DNA of 56,565 nt from Collinsella aerofaciens (GTDB lineage: Bacteria > Actinomycetota > Coriobacteriia > Coriobacteriales > Coriobacteriaceae): contig NZ_JAQLFP010000016.1 in NCBI RefSeq assembly GCF_028207065.1, forward strand, positions 1 to 56,565, written 5' to 3'. The notes beneath the pieces were generated by a model, which made no database searches, was not told where the DNA came from, and worked only from the letters and a program-made list of their open reading frames with translations. Position 1 is the first letter of the stretch. Every line of letters starts with the position of its first letter. Made by a program: the position numbers and the translations under genes. Shown here piece after piece: positions 42,453 through 49,605 of this stretch.

Positions 42453-42948
42453 CCAGTTCCTCCCAGGTTACACGGATTTTCTCGAGCATTTCGGCGAGCT
42501 GCTCGCGCTCGTCGTGGGTGAGGGCACTAAAGGCTTGCTCTCTAAAGCGAATGCGGGCCGCCTGGTCGATGCGGGCGTTTTCCCGGCCGGTTTCGGTCAG
42601 GCGAATGGTGAGCTGCCGTCGATCCTTGGGGTTACGGCTGCGCTCGATGAGGCCGTTGAGCTCGAGCTTGGACAGGATCTCGGAAAGCGACCCCGGCTTG
42701 AGGTCAAAGTGCATGCCGAGTTCCTGCTGCGACATCTCGCCGCCGGGTTGCTTGGCCAGCAGGCAGATGATGGGCGCCTTGCCGGACACGCCTCCGCCAT
42801 GAAAATGCATGTAATGGCCGCAAAAGCCCAGGCCGCTCAGGATGCGCTTGGCGAGTTTGTCTTCGGCGCTGACCGCTTCGGGTATGTCTACCGGTTGCGA
42901 CGGGTCACCGCCGGGCTCATGCGGAAGGACGAGTGGTTCAACACACAT
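42445..42948 (-). CDS. MarR-family transcriptional regulator
   Basis: A 167-residue winged-helix repressor. KAPIICLLAKQPGGEMSQQELGMHFDLKPGSLSEILSKLELNGLIERSRNPKDRRQLTIRLTETGRE is the MarR core: helix-turn-helix followed by the D-R-R wing. An N-terminal extension of about 45 residues includes a Cys/His-containing stretch (GFCGHYMHFHGGG) that might sense a ligand or metal. AGAAAGGAGC precedes the ATG. It is first in the operon with the two ABC genes and presumably represses it, binding the palindrome at 42970-43005. Confidence 0.88.
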   Translation of the reverse strand: MCVEPLVLPHEPGGDPSQPVDIPEAVSAEDKLAKRILSGLGFCGHYMHFHGGGVSGKAPIICLLAKQPGGEMSQQELGMHFDLKPGSLSEILSKLELNGLIERSRNPKDRRQLTIRLTETGRENARIDQAARIRFREQAFSALTHDEREQLAEMLEKIRVTWEELDD

Positions 42949-42969
42949 ATCTAAGCTTCGCTCCTTTCT

Positions 42970-43005
42970 TTAGTTAGGTAGTGCAATTGTTTTGTGCCTA
43001 ACTAA
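42970..43005. promoter_or_regulatory. Likely MarR operator
   Basis: Perfect inverted repeat TTAGTTAGG (42970-42978) and CCTAACTAA (42997-43005), 18 bp apart, 22 bp upstream of the marR start. MarR family repressors usually bind such palindromes over their own promoter. Confidence 0.65.
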
Positions 43006-43049
43006 TTTAGGAGTGCAAGAAATAAATGTCAAGGTACCAAACTTATTAA

Positions 43050-43165
43050 GTTACGGCGTTTTACCAAACGCCGTAACCGCTCGACGCTGCAAACGCTCCT
43101 AAGCGGCAATCTGATCCCTTGGGGACGAAGGAAAAGGTATCGTTTTGGGCTGCGATGATGCCTTT
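43050..43165 (+). repeat. Dispersed structured element, copy 1
   Basis: Begins with hairpin GTTACGGCGTTT/AAACGCCGTAAC (43050-43061 with 43066-43077), then CTCGACGCTGC, AGCGGCAATCTG and a weaker distal hairpin ending ATGCCTTT. The same order of blocks recurs at 52693-52797 and at 56462-56565. Confidence 0.65.
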
Positions 43166-43181
43166 CGAAGCGGCCTTGCCA

Positions 43182-43333
43182 AAAACTATGCCTAATTACT
43201 ACGATGAATCCAGCATCGCTGACCACAACAGCTGTTTCTGAAAAAACGCAAGCTATCTACCTGCGGTTTTGTTGGAGAGAAATTCGCTGTGGTTGGAGGC
43301 GGGCGGTTAAACGTAGTAAATAGGCATAGTTTT
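43182..43333. mobile_element. MITE-like element, copy 2
   Basis: 152 bp with 22-bp terminal inverted repeats, one mismatch (43182-43203 with 43312-43333), containing the same GCCTA..TACTACG core as the copy at 25135-25270. The interior shares ACGCAAGC, CTACCTGCGGTTTT and GGTTAAACGTAGTA with that copy. The intergenic region 42949-43513 otherwise holds the MarR operator, the dispersed element, and unassigned DNA before the kinase gene. Confidence 0.7.
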
Positions 43334-43513
43334 GAAATGGAGCTATATGAGTAGCATCAACTAGGCCGCTATGGAGCAAACAGCCCCCATTTCCGAAACC
43401 TTTCCGCAACAATTTGACCTCCACGGTGCCAGCGCCCGTTCACAACGTCCCCTGCGCTACACTTAGTCGCACTGTGGCGCTGCCGCGCCGCGCCCGAAAC
43501 AAGGGAGACCCTC

Positions 43514-44338
43514 ATGAAGAATACTCAGCTGCTGCTGATTAACGATATGTGCGGCTACGGCAAGGTCGCGCTTTCCGCCATGCTGCCGGTGCTGTCGCAC
43601 ATGGGCTACCGTATCCATAACCTGCCGACGGCACTTGTGTCCGATACGCTCAACTATCCCAAGTTCTACATCCACGACACCACCGAGTACGTGCGCCAGA
43701 GCCTCGCCATCTGGGAGGAGCTCGGCTTTGAGTTCGACGCCATCTCCACCGGTTTTATCGTGACCGAGGAAGAGACGCGTATCATCTCGGACTTTTGCCA
43801 CCGCCGCGCGCAAAAGGGCACCAAGGTGTTCGTCGATCCCATCATGGGCGACAACGGCAAGCTCTATGCCGGTGTGCCCGAGTCCACGATTGGCCTTATG
43901 CGGCACCTGCTGGAGTGCGCAGACTACGCGGTGCCCAACTACACCGAGGCCTGTCTGCTCGCCGATACGCCTATTGCAGAGCAGATCACGCCCGATGAGG
44001 CCCGCGCCCTTGTGGACGCCGTGCGCGAGCTGGGTGCCAAGTCGGTGGTCATTACGAGCGCCGTGGTAAATGGCACGAACGCGGTTATCGGTTACGACCA
44101 TGTGGCGGGGGAGTACTTCACGATTCCCTTTGAGCTCATTCCGGTCTATTTCCCGGGCACGGGCGATACGTTCTCGGCGGTGCTCATGGGCCGCGTTATG
44201 GCAGGTTGGAGTCTGCAGCGCGCGACGTCCGATGCCATGCGTGTGGTGGCTGAGCTTATCGAGCGCAATGCCGACCAAGAGGACAAGTCGGCCGGCCTTC
44301 CCATCGAGGCCTGCCTGGATGTGATTGACCATGAGTAA
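43514..44338 (+). CDS. Pyridoxamine/pyridoxal kinase-like protein (PfkB superfamily)
   Basis: A 274-residue ribokinase-fold kinase. The N-terminal INDMCGYGKVALSAMLPVLSHMGY is the PdxK/PdxY/ThiD pattern (substrate-binding D-x-x-G-x-G-K-x). VFVDPIMGDNGKLY is the PdxK family block. The ATP and anion-hole motif is FPGTGDTFSAVLMG with catalytic Asp. It would phosphorylate vitamin B6 vitamers to the 5'-phosphate; a hydroxymethylpyrimidine kinase role is possible. Start ATG 43514 has AAGGGAG upstream. It overlaps the next gene by 8 bp, so the two are coupled. Confidence 0.87.
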   Translation: MKNTQLLLINDMCGYGKVALSAMLPVLSHMGYRIHNLPTALVSDTLNYPKFYIHDTTEYVRQSLAIWEELGFEFDAISTGFIVTEEETRIISDFCHRRAQKGTKVFVDPIMGDNGKLYAGVPESTIGLMRHLLECADYAVPNYTEACLLADTPIAEQITPDEARALVDAVRELGAKSVVITSAVVNGTNAVIGYDHVAGEYFTIPFELIPVYFPGTGDTFSAVLMGRVMAGWSLQRATSDAMRVVAELIERNADQEDKSAGLPIEACLDVIDHE

Positions 44339-44660
44339 CGCTGGCGAGGGCGGCGTCAAGCCTGCGGGCGAGAACAGGCCGCTCGGCGCGCCGCGTGGCA
44401 AGCGGCCGCGTATCCGCGTGAGCTGCGTGGACCAGCTGGGGACGTGCCGCTGCCACCATGGTCACAAGCCGGGCGACGTCTTTGACTTTGACCGAGACCG
44501 CGGCAAGATGTGCGCCATGGCCTGTCACGTGGGCTTTCCCTATATCGATATCCTGCGCTATGGCGGAACCGTGCCTGGCAACGAGCCTGGCACGGCAAAG
44601 TTCTGCTGCCCCGAGATTGATACGCTGAACGTCTGGCTTGCCGAGATCGTCGACGAGTAA
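44331..44660 (+). CDS. TIGR04076-like small cysteine-containing protein
   Basis: A 109-residue protein. After a basic Pro/Gly-rich start comes RIRVSCVDQLGTCRCHHGHKPGDVFDFDRDRGKMCAMACHVGFPYIDILRYGG and later KFCCPE. The pattern of Cys residues, H-x-x-G-D and C-x-x-A-x-H is that of the TIGR04076 family, widespread in anaerobes and of unknown function; the Cys set could bind metal or react with thiols. Start ATG 44331 overlaps the kinase stop (ATGAGTAA), preferred over TTG 44325. The palindrome array begins three bases after its stop. Confidence 0.7.
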   Translation: MSNAGEGGVKPAGENRPLGAPRGKRPRIRVSCVDQLGTCRCHHGHKPGDVFDFDRDRGKMCAMACHVGFPYIDILRYGGTVPGNEPGTAKFCCPEIDTLNVWLAEIVDE

Positions 44661-44662
44661 CC

Positions 44663-44755
44663 GAGCGAGGATTTTCTCCCGTCGAAATATCGAGCGTGGA
44701 TTATCTCCCGTTTTGGGCGCAATTTCGCACTCAAAGTGGGAGATAGTCCTCGCTC
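44663..44755. repeat. GAGCGTGGATTTTCTCCC palindrome array, left copy
   Basis: Half-sites GAGCGAGGATTTTCTCCC (44663-44680), GAGCGTGGATTATCTCCC (44692-44709) and the inverted GGGAGATAGTCCTCGCTC (44738-44755). The central part (GGGCGCAATTTCGCACTCAAAG) also resembles the array at 46369-46461 on the other side of the ATPase gene. Confidence 0.8.
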
Positions 44756-44840
44756 GATTTGTATGCGAGAATCCCGACCTCACTTATGCCCATGCTTAGG
44801 CGCACGCGTCGTTGTTCTGTGCGCGAGTAAGCTCAAATTT

Positions 44841-44939
44841 CTGCATTTCATCCAATTTCGGTACTAAAAATCTCTGCATTTCATCGATAATAGTCGATAT
44901 AAATATCTGCATTTCATTTATCGAGGCGATGGGAGAGCT
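44841..44939. repeat. Three 33-bp direct repeats before the DUF4143 ATPase
   Basis: CTGCATTTCAT starts at 44841, 44874 and 44907, exactly 33 bp apart, each followed by an A/T-rich variable part. They lie just upstream of the ATPase start and probably over its promoter. 33 bp is three helical turns, placing the sites on one face of the DNA. Confidence 0.7.
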
Positions 44940-44940
44940 T

Positions 44941-46302
44941 ATGTTGCGCAGGAAAATCGCTGATGATCTTGATTGTTGGCAGAGATCCATTGAACGAAAG
45001 GCGTTGTTCGTCACGGGTTCTCGCCAAATCGGTAAGAGCTACTCGATTCGCGAGTTCGGTAAGTCAAACTACGCAACCTATATCGAGCTCAATCTCGCGG
45101 AAAATCGCCAGGCAAAAGATGCTCTTCTCGAGGCACGGGATGCCGATGATTTCATCAGCAGGGTGACGCTTCTTTCGGGAAAGCCGATAGCGCCAGGCAA
45201 AACGCTCGTGTTTATCGATGAGGTCCAAGAGGCCCCCGACATCATGACGATGGCAAAGTTCCTTGTTGAGGACGGGAGGTGCCACTGGGCGTTTTCGGGG
45301 TCAATGCTCGGGACCCAGTTCAAGGGCGTTAGGTCCTATCCTGTGGGATATGTTCACGAGCTTAGGATGTTCCCGCTCGATTTTGAGGAGTTTTGCTGGG
45401 CGATCGGGGTGAGCGAGGGAGCTCGCCAAACGATACGCGATGCGTGTATCAGCGAAAAGCCCATTCCTGATTACATTCATGACGCGATGATGGCAAACTT
45501 CAGGACCTATACCGTTGTCGGCGGAATGCCGGAGGTCGTGCAGCGTTTCCTTGACACGCAGGGCGACCTTGCCTCTGTTCGTCAGCTACAGTCAGAGCTC
45601 AACGAACAGTACCGGCGGGATATCTCTAAGTATGCAAGCGGGCGAGCCCTTCAGGTGCAGAGCATTTACGATCAGCTCCCTATTATGCTCGAGGGCGAAA
45701 ACAAACGCTTCGTGCTCAATTCCATTGACCCCAAGGCGCATTACGACAAGTACCAGCGAGATTTTGTCTGGCTTGTCGATGCCGGCGTTGCTCTCAAGGC
45801 CGATATCGTAACCGAGCCAAAATCGCCCCTGCTCAAGACGGCGCGGCCATCGCAGTTCAAGCTATATCAATCGGATACGGGCATGTTGATGGCGCGCTAC
45901 CCCGTTGGAGTCGCCCAGGCGGCGTATCTTGATAGCAAGGAGCCCAATCTGGGCGGCATTTACGAAAACGTGGTGGCCCAGCAGCTGGCTGCCCAGAATC
46001 GCCAGCTTTACTACTATCAGACGAAAAAGCGCGGCGAAGTGGACTTTGTGGTCGACGGACCGGATGGGACGGCTGTCCCGATCGAGGTTAAATCGGGCTC
46101 CTATTACCACGCGCACGCTGCGCTCGGCCATGTGCTTGATACGGCCGAATATGGCGTAAGGCTCGGGATTGTTTTCTCGAGAGGCAACGTTGAGCGCAAC
46201 GGAGCTGTTCTTTATTTGCCGCTATATGCGACCTGGGTCCTTTCGGATGTTTTGGGCGACTCTTGTGCCGAGGGGATAAAGCTGGAGGTCAAGCCGGTCT
46301 AG
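44941..46302 (+). CDS. AAA ATPase with DUF4143 nuclease-like domain
   Basis: A 453-residue protein of the AAA_14/DUF4143 family. The ATPase part has Walker A TGSRQIGKSY (family G-x-R-Q-x-G-K-T/S), Walker B LVFIDEVQEAP and the sensor FSGSMLG. The middle YPVGYVHELRMFPLDFEEF is diagnostic. The DUF4143 part runs through LYQSDTGMLMARY, LGGIYENVVAQQL and KRGEVDFVVDG...VPIEVKSG, the last being the P-D-E-x-K-like motif. Function of the family is unsettled. Start ATG 44941 has GGGAG upstream; ATG 44929 is an alternative. It is isolated, preceded by three 33-bp repeats and flanked on both sides by related palindrome arrays. A related 3' fragment lies at 37109. Confidence 0.87.
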   Translation: MLRRKIADDLDCWQRSIERKALFVTGSRQIGKSYSIREFGKSNYATYIELNLAENRQAKDALLEARDADDFISRVTLLSGKPIAPGKTLVFIDEVQEAPDIMTMAKFLVEDGRCHWAFSGSMLGTQFKGVRSYPVGYVHELRMFPLDFEEFCWAIGVSEGARQTIRDACISEKPIPDYIHDAMMANFRTYTVVGGMPEVVQRFLDTQGDLASVRQLQSELNEQYRRDISKYASGRALQVQSIYDQLPIMLEGENKRFVLNSIDPKAHYDKYQRDFVWLVDAGVALKADIVTEPKSPLLKTARPSQFKLYQSDTGMLMARYPVGVAQAAYLDSKEPNLGGIYENVVAQQLAAQNRQLYYYQTKKRGEVDFVVDGPDGTAVPIEVKSGSYYHAHAALGHVLDTAEYGVRLGIVFSRGNVERNGAVLYLPLYATWVLSDVLGDSCAEGIKLEVKPV

Positions 46303-46314
46303 GGCCAGTCCCGA

Positions 46315-46345
46315 ATGTGACAAAGGAGCAGTCTCTTGGTCGTAT
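46315..46345. repeat. REP-type palindrome, degenerate copy
   Basis: ATGTGACAAAGGAGCAGTCTCTTGGTCGTAT aligns with the REP consensus but has lost several pairing bases. It lies 13 bp after the ATPase stop. Confidence 0.6.
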
Positions 46346-46368
46346 CGAGTTCCACTGCCCGAGAAAAT

Positions 46369-46461
46369 GAGCGTGGATTTTCTCCCGTTTAGAGCGCACT
46401 TGAACGCTCAAAGTGGGAGATTTTCCACGCTCGATCTGTATACGAGAGAAAATCCACGCTC
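46369..46461. repeat. GAGCGTGGATTTTCTCCC palindrome array, right copy
   Basis: GAGCGTGGATTTTCTCCC (46369-46386), inverted GGGAGATTTTCCACGCTC (46415-46432) and a further inverted partial copy (46446-46461). It mirrors the array at 44663-44755. Confidence 0.8.
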
Positions 46462-46507
46462 GATGTATACCGATGACGCGGTTCGCGCGGTTTGTGCGCC
46501 CGCGAAC

Positions 46508-46954
46508 CTACATCTGCTCGAGCATGGCAGTGCAACCGGCGAGCACATCGCGGTAGGTGGCATCGAAGTTGCCGGTGTACCAGGGATCGGCCACGTCGCC
46601 GGGGTGCTCGGTCCAATCGAGCAAGCGCGTAATCTTGCCGTCGGGGTCGTCGCCAAAGATGCGACGCAGGCCGCGCGCGTTCTCAGCATCCATATAGACA
46701 ATGTGATCCCAGTTGCCATACTCTGTGCGACGCACCTGGCGGGCACGGTGCGCAACGACGGGAATCCCGACCTCGCGTAGCTTGGCAACGGTACCGTGAT
46801 GTGGCGGGTTGCCGATCTCCTCGGTCGAGGTCGCGGCGGAATCAATGACAAACTCGCCCGCGCGCCCAGCGCGGTGCACCAGCTCGGTAAACACCGACTC
46901 GGCCATCGTCGAGCGGCAGATGTTCCCATGGCAGATAAACAGTACGCGTTGCAT
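46508..46954 (-). CDS. Low-molecular-weight protein-tyrosine phosphatase
   Basis: A 148-residue phosphatase with the P-loop at the very N-terminus: VLFICHGNICRST, i.e. C-x5-R with Cys8 and Arg14 followed by Ser. The general-acid loop is VADPWYTGNFDATYRDV near residue 120. These are all active-site features of the LMW-PTP family, which dephosphorylates protein tyrosines, arginine phosphate or capsule-control kinases. Start ATG 46954 is preferred to upstream in-frame starts because the P-loop must lie near the N-terminus and AAAGGAAA precedes it. No kinase or capsule gene is adjacent, so the target is unknown. Confidence 0.92.
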   Translation of the reverse strand: MQRVLFICHGNICRSTMAESVFTELVHRAGRAGEFVIDSAATSTEEIGNPPHHGTVAKLREVGIPVVAHRARQVRRTEYGNWDHIVYMDAENARGLRRIFGDDPDGKITRLLDWTEHPGDVADPWYTGNFDATYRDVLAGCTAMLEQM

Positions 46955-47017
46955 ATGCGGTTTCCTTTCGATCGTCATCATCGAGCTCGAGTATCGCATC
47001 TACGCCTGCGCCTACGC

Positions 47018-48253
47018 CTACGCCCTCGCCCGCTTGCGCTCCCAGCGAGCCAACTTAATCGTCACCAGCGTGAGCATCCAGGCCGCAAGCGAGAACGCAG
47101 CGCCCACGGCACCCACGTACGCAATGCCAATTCCGTTTACCACGGCGCCGCCCACTGCGGTGCCAAACGAGATACCGACGTTAAACGCCATGGGCTCAAC
47201 CGAACTCGCGAGCACCATCGACTTGGGATGGCGGCTGCGCGCCACGTCCATAAAGTGTGTGATGCACGACACCGAGAACAGGTACATGAGCATCGCCAAG
47301 CTAAAGACAAAGACCAGCGCGAGCGGCATGGTGCCGCCCACAGCAAACAACCCGAGTAACGCCACAGCCTGCAGCACAAACGTCACGAGCAGCGCCTTCA
47401 TGCCAAAGCGCGCATCAATCCATCCGCCCAGGATGTTCGAGATCAGGCAGAACGCGCCGTAGGCCATGAGCGTGGTGCTGGCTTCGACCGTGCCCATGCC
47501 CAGCACCTGCTCCAGATAGGGCGTCACATAGCCGTAAAACACATAGACCGATCCCACGCCAAACAAGAAGATGAGCATGCCGGTGATGATACTCGGTTCG
47601 CGCAGCAGACCCGCCTGTTCGCGGAAGGTGGCGGGTTCGTCGGTCTGTCCGGCGCGCGGCATAAACACCACGAGCGCGGCGCAGATCAGAACGGCAAAGG
47701 CCAGCGTGCCGTACATGGCAACGTGCCAGTCGAGCGTGTCGACCACAAACTTGCCGATCGAAGTGACAAAGACCATTGCTACGGAAAACGCACCATATAC
47801 CACCGAGATGGCAAGCGAAGTTTGCTGCGGGGACAGCAGCTCGGGGATGTACGTCACGCCCACGGCGAGCAGTGCGCCCGAGACGGATCCCAGGACAATG
47901 CGCGAGATAAACAGTACCTGGAAGTTGGGCGCCAACGCCATGACCAGATTGCCGAGCACAAAGATAATGCTGTAGCACACGAGCAGCTGGTAACGACGGA
48001 AGCGCCCCGTGCTGAGCGCAAGCACCGGCGTCGCGATAGCGTAGACCAATGCAAAAACGCTGATGAGCTGGCCCGCAGTGGCAAGCGATATGCCGAGTTC
48101 CGTCGCCAAGTCACTTTCGATGCCGATGACCACGAACTCCGAGCAGCCGAGCGAGAAGCCCAGCAGCACGAGCAGCGCCAGGCAGAGCTTGGTGCGCGCG
48201 GGGGAGAGCGCGGCGGCGGTTGACTTACTTTTAGGCGTGGTTGCGGCGGTCAA
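47018..48253 (-). CDS. MFS efflux transporter, DHA1/AraJ type
   Basis: A protein of about 411 residues with twelve predicted membrane helices. The N-terminal block LGFSLGCSEFVVIGIESDLATELGISLATAGQLISVFALVYAIATPVLA is the AraJ/SotB-like DHA1 pattern (E-F-x-x-x-G followed by V-x-x-A-G-x-L). VLGSVSGALLAVGVTYIPELL corresponds to helix 4-5 antiporter motifs. It likely exports sugars or drugs by proton antiport. The start is uncertain: TTG 48253 has GGAG 8 nt upstream, whereas GTG 48262 directly abuts that site. It is on the opposite strand to the next gene, with about 160 bp between starts. Confidence 0.85.
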   Translation of the reverse strand: MTAATTPKSKSTAAALSPARTKLCLALLVLLGFSLGCSEFVVIGIESDLATELGISLATAGQLISVFALVYAIATPVLALSTGRFRRYQLLVCYSIIFVLGNLVMALAPNFQVLFISRIVLGSVSGALLAVGVTYIPELLSPQQTSLAISVVYGAFSVAMVFVTSIGKFVVDTLDWHVAMYGTLAFAVLICAALVVFMPRAGQTDEPATFREQAGLLREPSIITGMLIFLFGVGSVYVFYGYVTPYLEQVLGMGTVEASTTLMAYGAFCLISNILGGWIDARFGMKALLVTFVLQAVALLGLFAVGGTMPLALVFVFSLAMLMYLFSVSCITHFMDVARSRHPKSMVLASSVEPMAFNVGISFGTAVGGAVVNGIGIAYVGAVGAAFSLAAWMLTLVTIKLARWERKRARA

Positions 48254-48415
48254 GGTTGTCACTCCAATGTCGCATGAATAAGCGGGATTCAATCCCTGCA
48301 ACTCTAACAGAATGTGTCAGGTGCCTGCCCCCCTTTGTCGCAGGCTGCGCTTGCCTGTATAGTCGCAATACAGGCGAAGATGGTCTCAGGTACATCGCGG
48401 GCGACAGGAGATCCC

Positions 48416-49363
48416 ATGGGTATGCACACGACAAAGGTTGCAGTGGGCGAGGGCAAGTTTGCGCTCGAGGCCCAGCTGACGGTGACACCGCGAGGCATGG
48501 CGGTGTACGCCTGCTCGCCGGAGTTCGCGCACCTGGGCGCCACGGCGCAGGCCATTCCGCGCCCCGAGCCCGGCCGCACGGCGACAGTGAGCATCCTGGC
48601 TGTTCCGTGCCATCGAGACGAAATTCCGGCGCACGATATCGCGGCGGCGCTGGCCACGCGCTTTGGCGTGCCGGTCGTTGCGAGCACGGGCTTTCATGTT
48701 GAACAGGCGAGCGGGGGCGACCTGCGGCGCGTGCTCGACACCACCAAGGAGCTCATCGCCGCGCTCGAGGAGGCCGCAGCCCGCATTCTGCGCGCCGGCT
48801 GGGATGAGGGCGGCGCGGGCGCCGAGGTCGTGGCGGTCAATGCCGCGACCGGCGAGACGCTTAGCCCCGTCGACCGCATCGATGCCCATGCCGGTGAGGG
48901 CATTCTGCATCAGGCATTTCTGACGCTTCTGGTCGAGGGCCAGGGCGAAGACGCACGCCTGCTGCTCTGTCGTCGCAGTCCGCTCAAACGCCTGTGGGGC
49001 GGGGTGCTGGCCGATAGCTGTGCCGGCCATCCGCTCCCCGGGGAGGACGTTGTCGCCGCGACGGCGCGCCGCATCAACGAAGAGCTCGGCATCACGCGCG
49101 CACCCGACCAGCTCAAACACCTCGGTCACGTGACCTACCGCGAGGACCACGGCGACGGCCGCTGCGAGTGCGAATGGTGCGAGGTCTACCTTGCCCATGT
49201 TGAGCCGGGCGAGCTGCATATCAACCAAGAGGAGATCTCGGAAGTGCGCCGCGTGGCCCCGTCCGAGCTTAAAGGCTACCTGCAGGGTCACCCCGAGCAG
49301 CTGGCCCCCTGGCTCCGCGAGGCTCTGGAGGTTCCCTCCATCCGCGCAGCCCTCGCTATGTGA
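48416..49363 (+). CDS. LpdD-like domain fused to IPP-isomerase-like Nudix domain
   Basis: A 315-residue two-domain protein. Residues 5-120 (TPRGMAVYACS..FAHLGATAQAIPRP, TATVSILAVPCHRDE, GFHVEQASGGDLRRVLDTTKEL) match the pattern I know for LpdD, the small accessory protein of LpdC/UbiD hydroxyarylate decarboxylases. Residues 140-300 match type I isopentenyl-diphosphate isomerase: IDAHAGEGILHQAF (metal His158, His165), LADSCAGHPLPGE, Nudix helix VVAATARRINEELG and ECEWCEVYLAHV (Glu253). The Cys expected before G-H-P is Ala203, while Cys202 sits one place earlier. UbiX and UbiD are encoded downstream, so the fusion suggests supply of the dimethylallyl donor for prenylated FMN. AGGAG precedes ATG 48416. 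Confidence 0.78.
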   Translation: MGMHTTKVAVGEGKFALEAQLTVTPRGMAVYACSPEFAHLGATAQAIPRPEPGRTATVSILAVPCHRDEIPAHDIAAALATRFGVPVVASTGFHVEQASGGDLRRVLDTTKELIAALEEAAARILRAGWDEGGAGAEVVAVNAATGETLSPVDRIDAHAGEGILHQAFLTLLVEGQGEDARLLLCRRSPLKRLWGGVLADSCAGHPLPGEDVVAATARRINEELGITRAPDQLKHLGHVTYREDHGDGRCECEWCEVYLAHVEPGELHINQEEISEVRRVAPSELKGYLQGHPEQLAPWLREALEVPSIRAALAM

Positions 49364-49387
49364 AAAAAGACAGTCCCTTTGCCACAT
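49358..49387. repeat. REP-type palindrome, degenerate, overlapping a stop codon
   Basis: ATGTGAAAAAAGACAGTCCCTTTGCCACAT. The gene's TGA (49361-49363) lies inside it, as at 54417-54447, and like that one it is followed by the 68-bp repeat. Confidence 0.65.
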
Positions 49388-49455
49388 CCAAACCGTCACA
49401 ACATTTGATGAAAATCTCGAAAACGAGGAAAAGCGTCGAATGTTGTGACGCTTTT
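49388..49455. repeat. 68-bp exact repeat, left copy
   Basis: Identical to 54466-54533. Folds as CGTCACAACATT/AATGTTGTGACG with an inner CTCG/CGAG stem and ends in a T run, so it can serve as a terminator. Confidence 0.85.
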
Positions 49456-49521
49456 TGTCCAGAGGATCGCTTCTCATCCAAAAATCCCGCTTGACTGTAT
49501 TGCCACAACACAGCGCAACGT

Positions 49522-49552
49522 AAGGGGTGTCCGATAACGGGCGCCCCTTTTT
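49522..49552 (+). terminator. Terminator-like hairpin before the anion transporter
   Basis: AAGGGGTGTCCG pairs with CGGGCGCCCCTT (49522-49533 with 49538-49549), then TTT. It lies 54 bp upstream of the transporter start, so it could be an attenuator for the decarboxylase operon. Confidence 0.55.
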
Positions 49553-49605
49553 AAGTGGCAACGTGGCCGCGAATCCGGAGCGCCCCCAACAAGAAAGGTG
49601 GGGAG

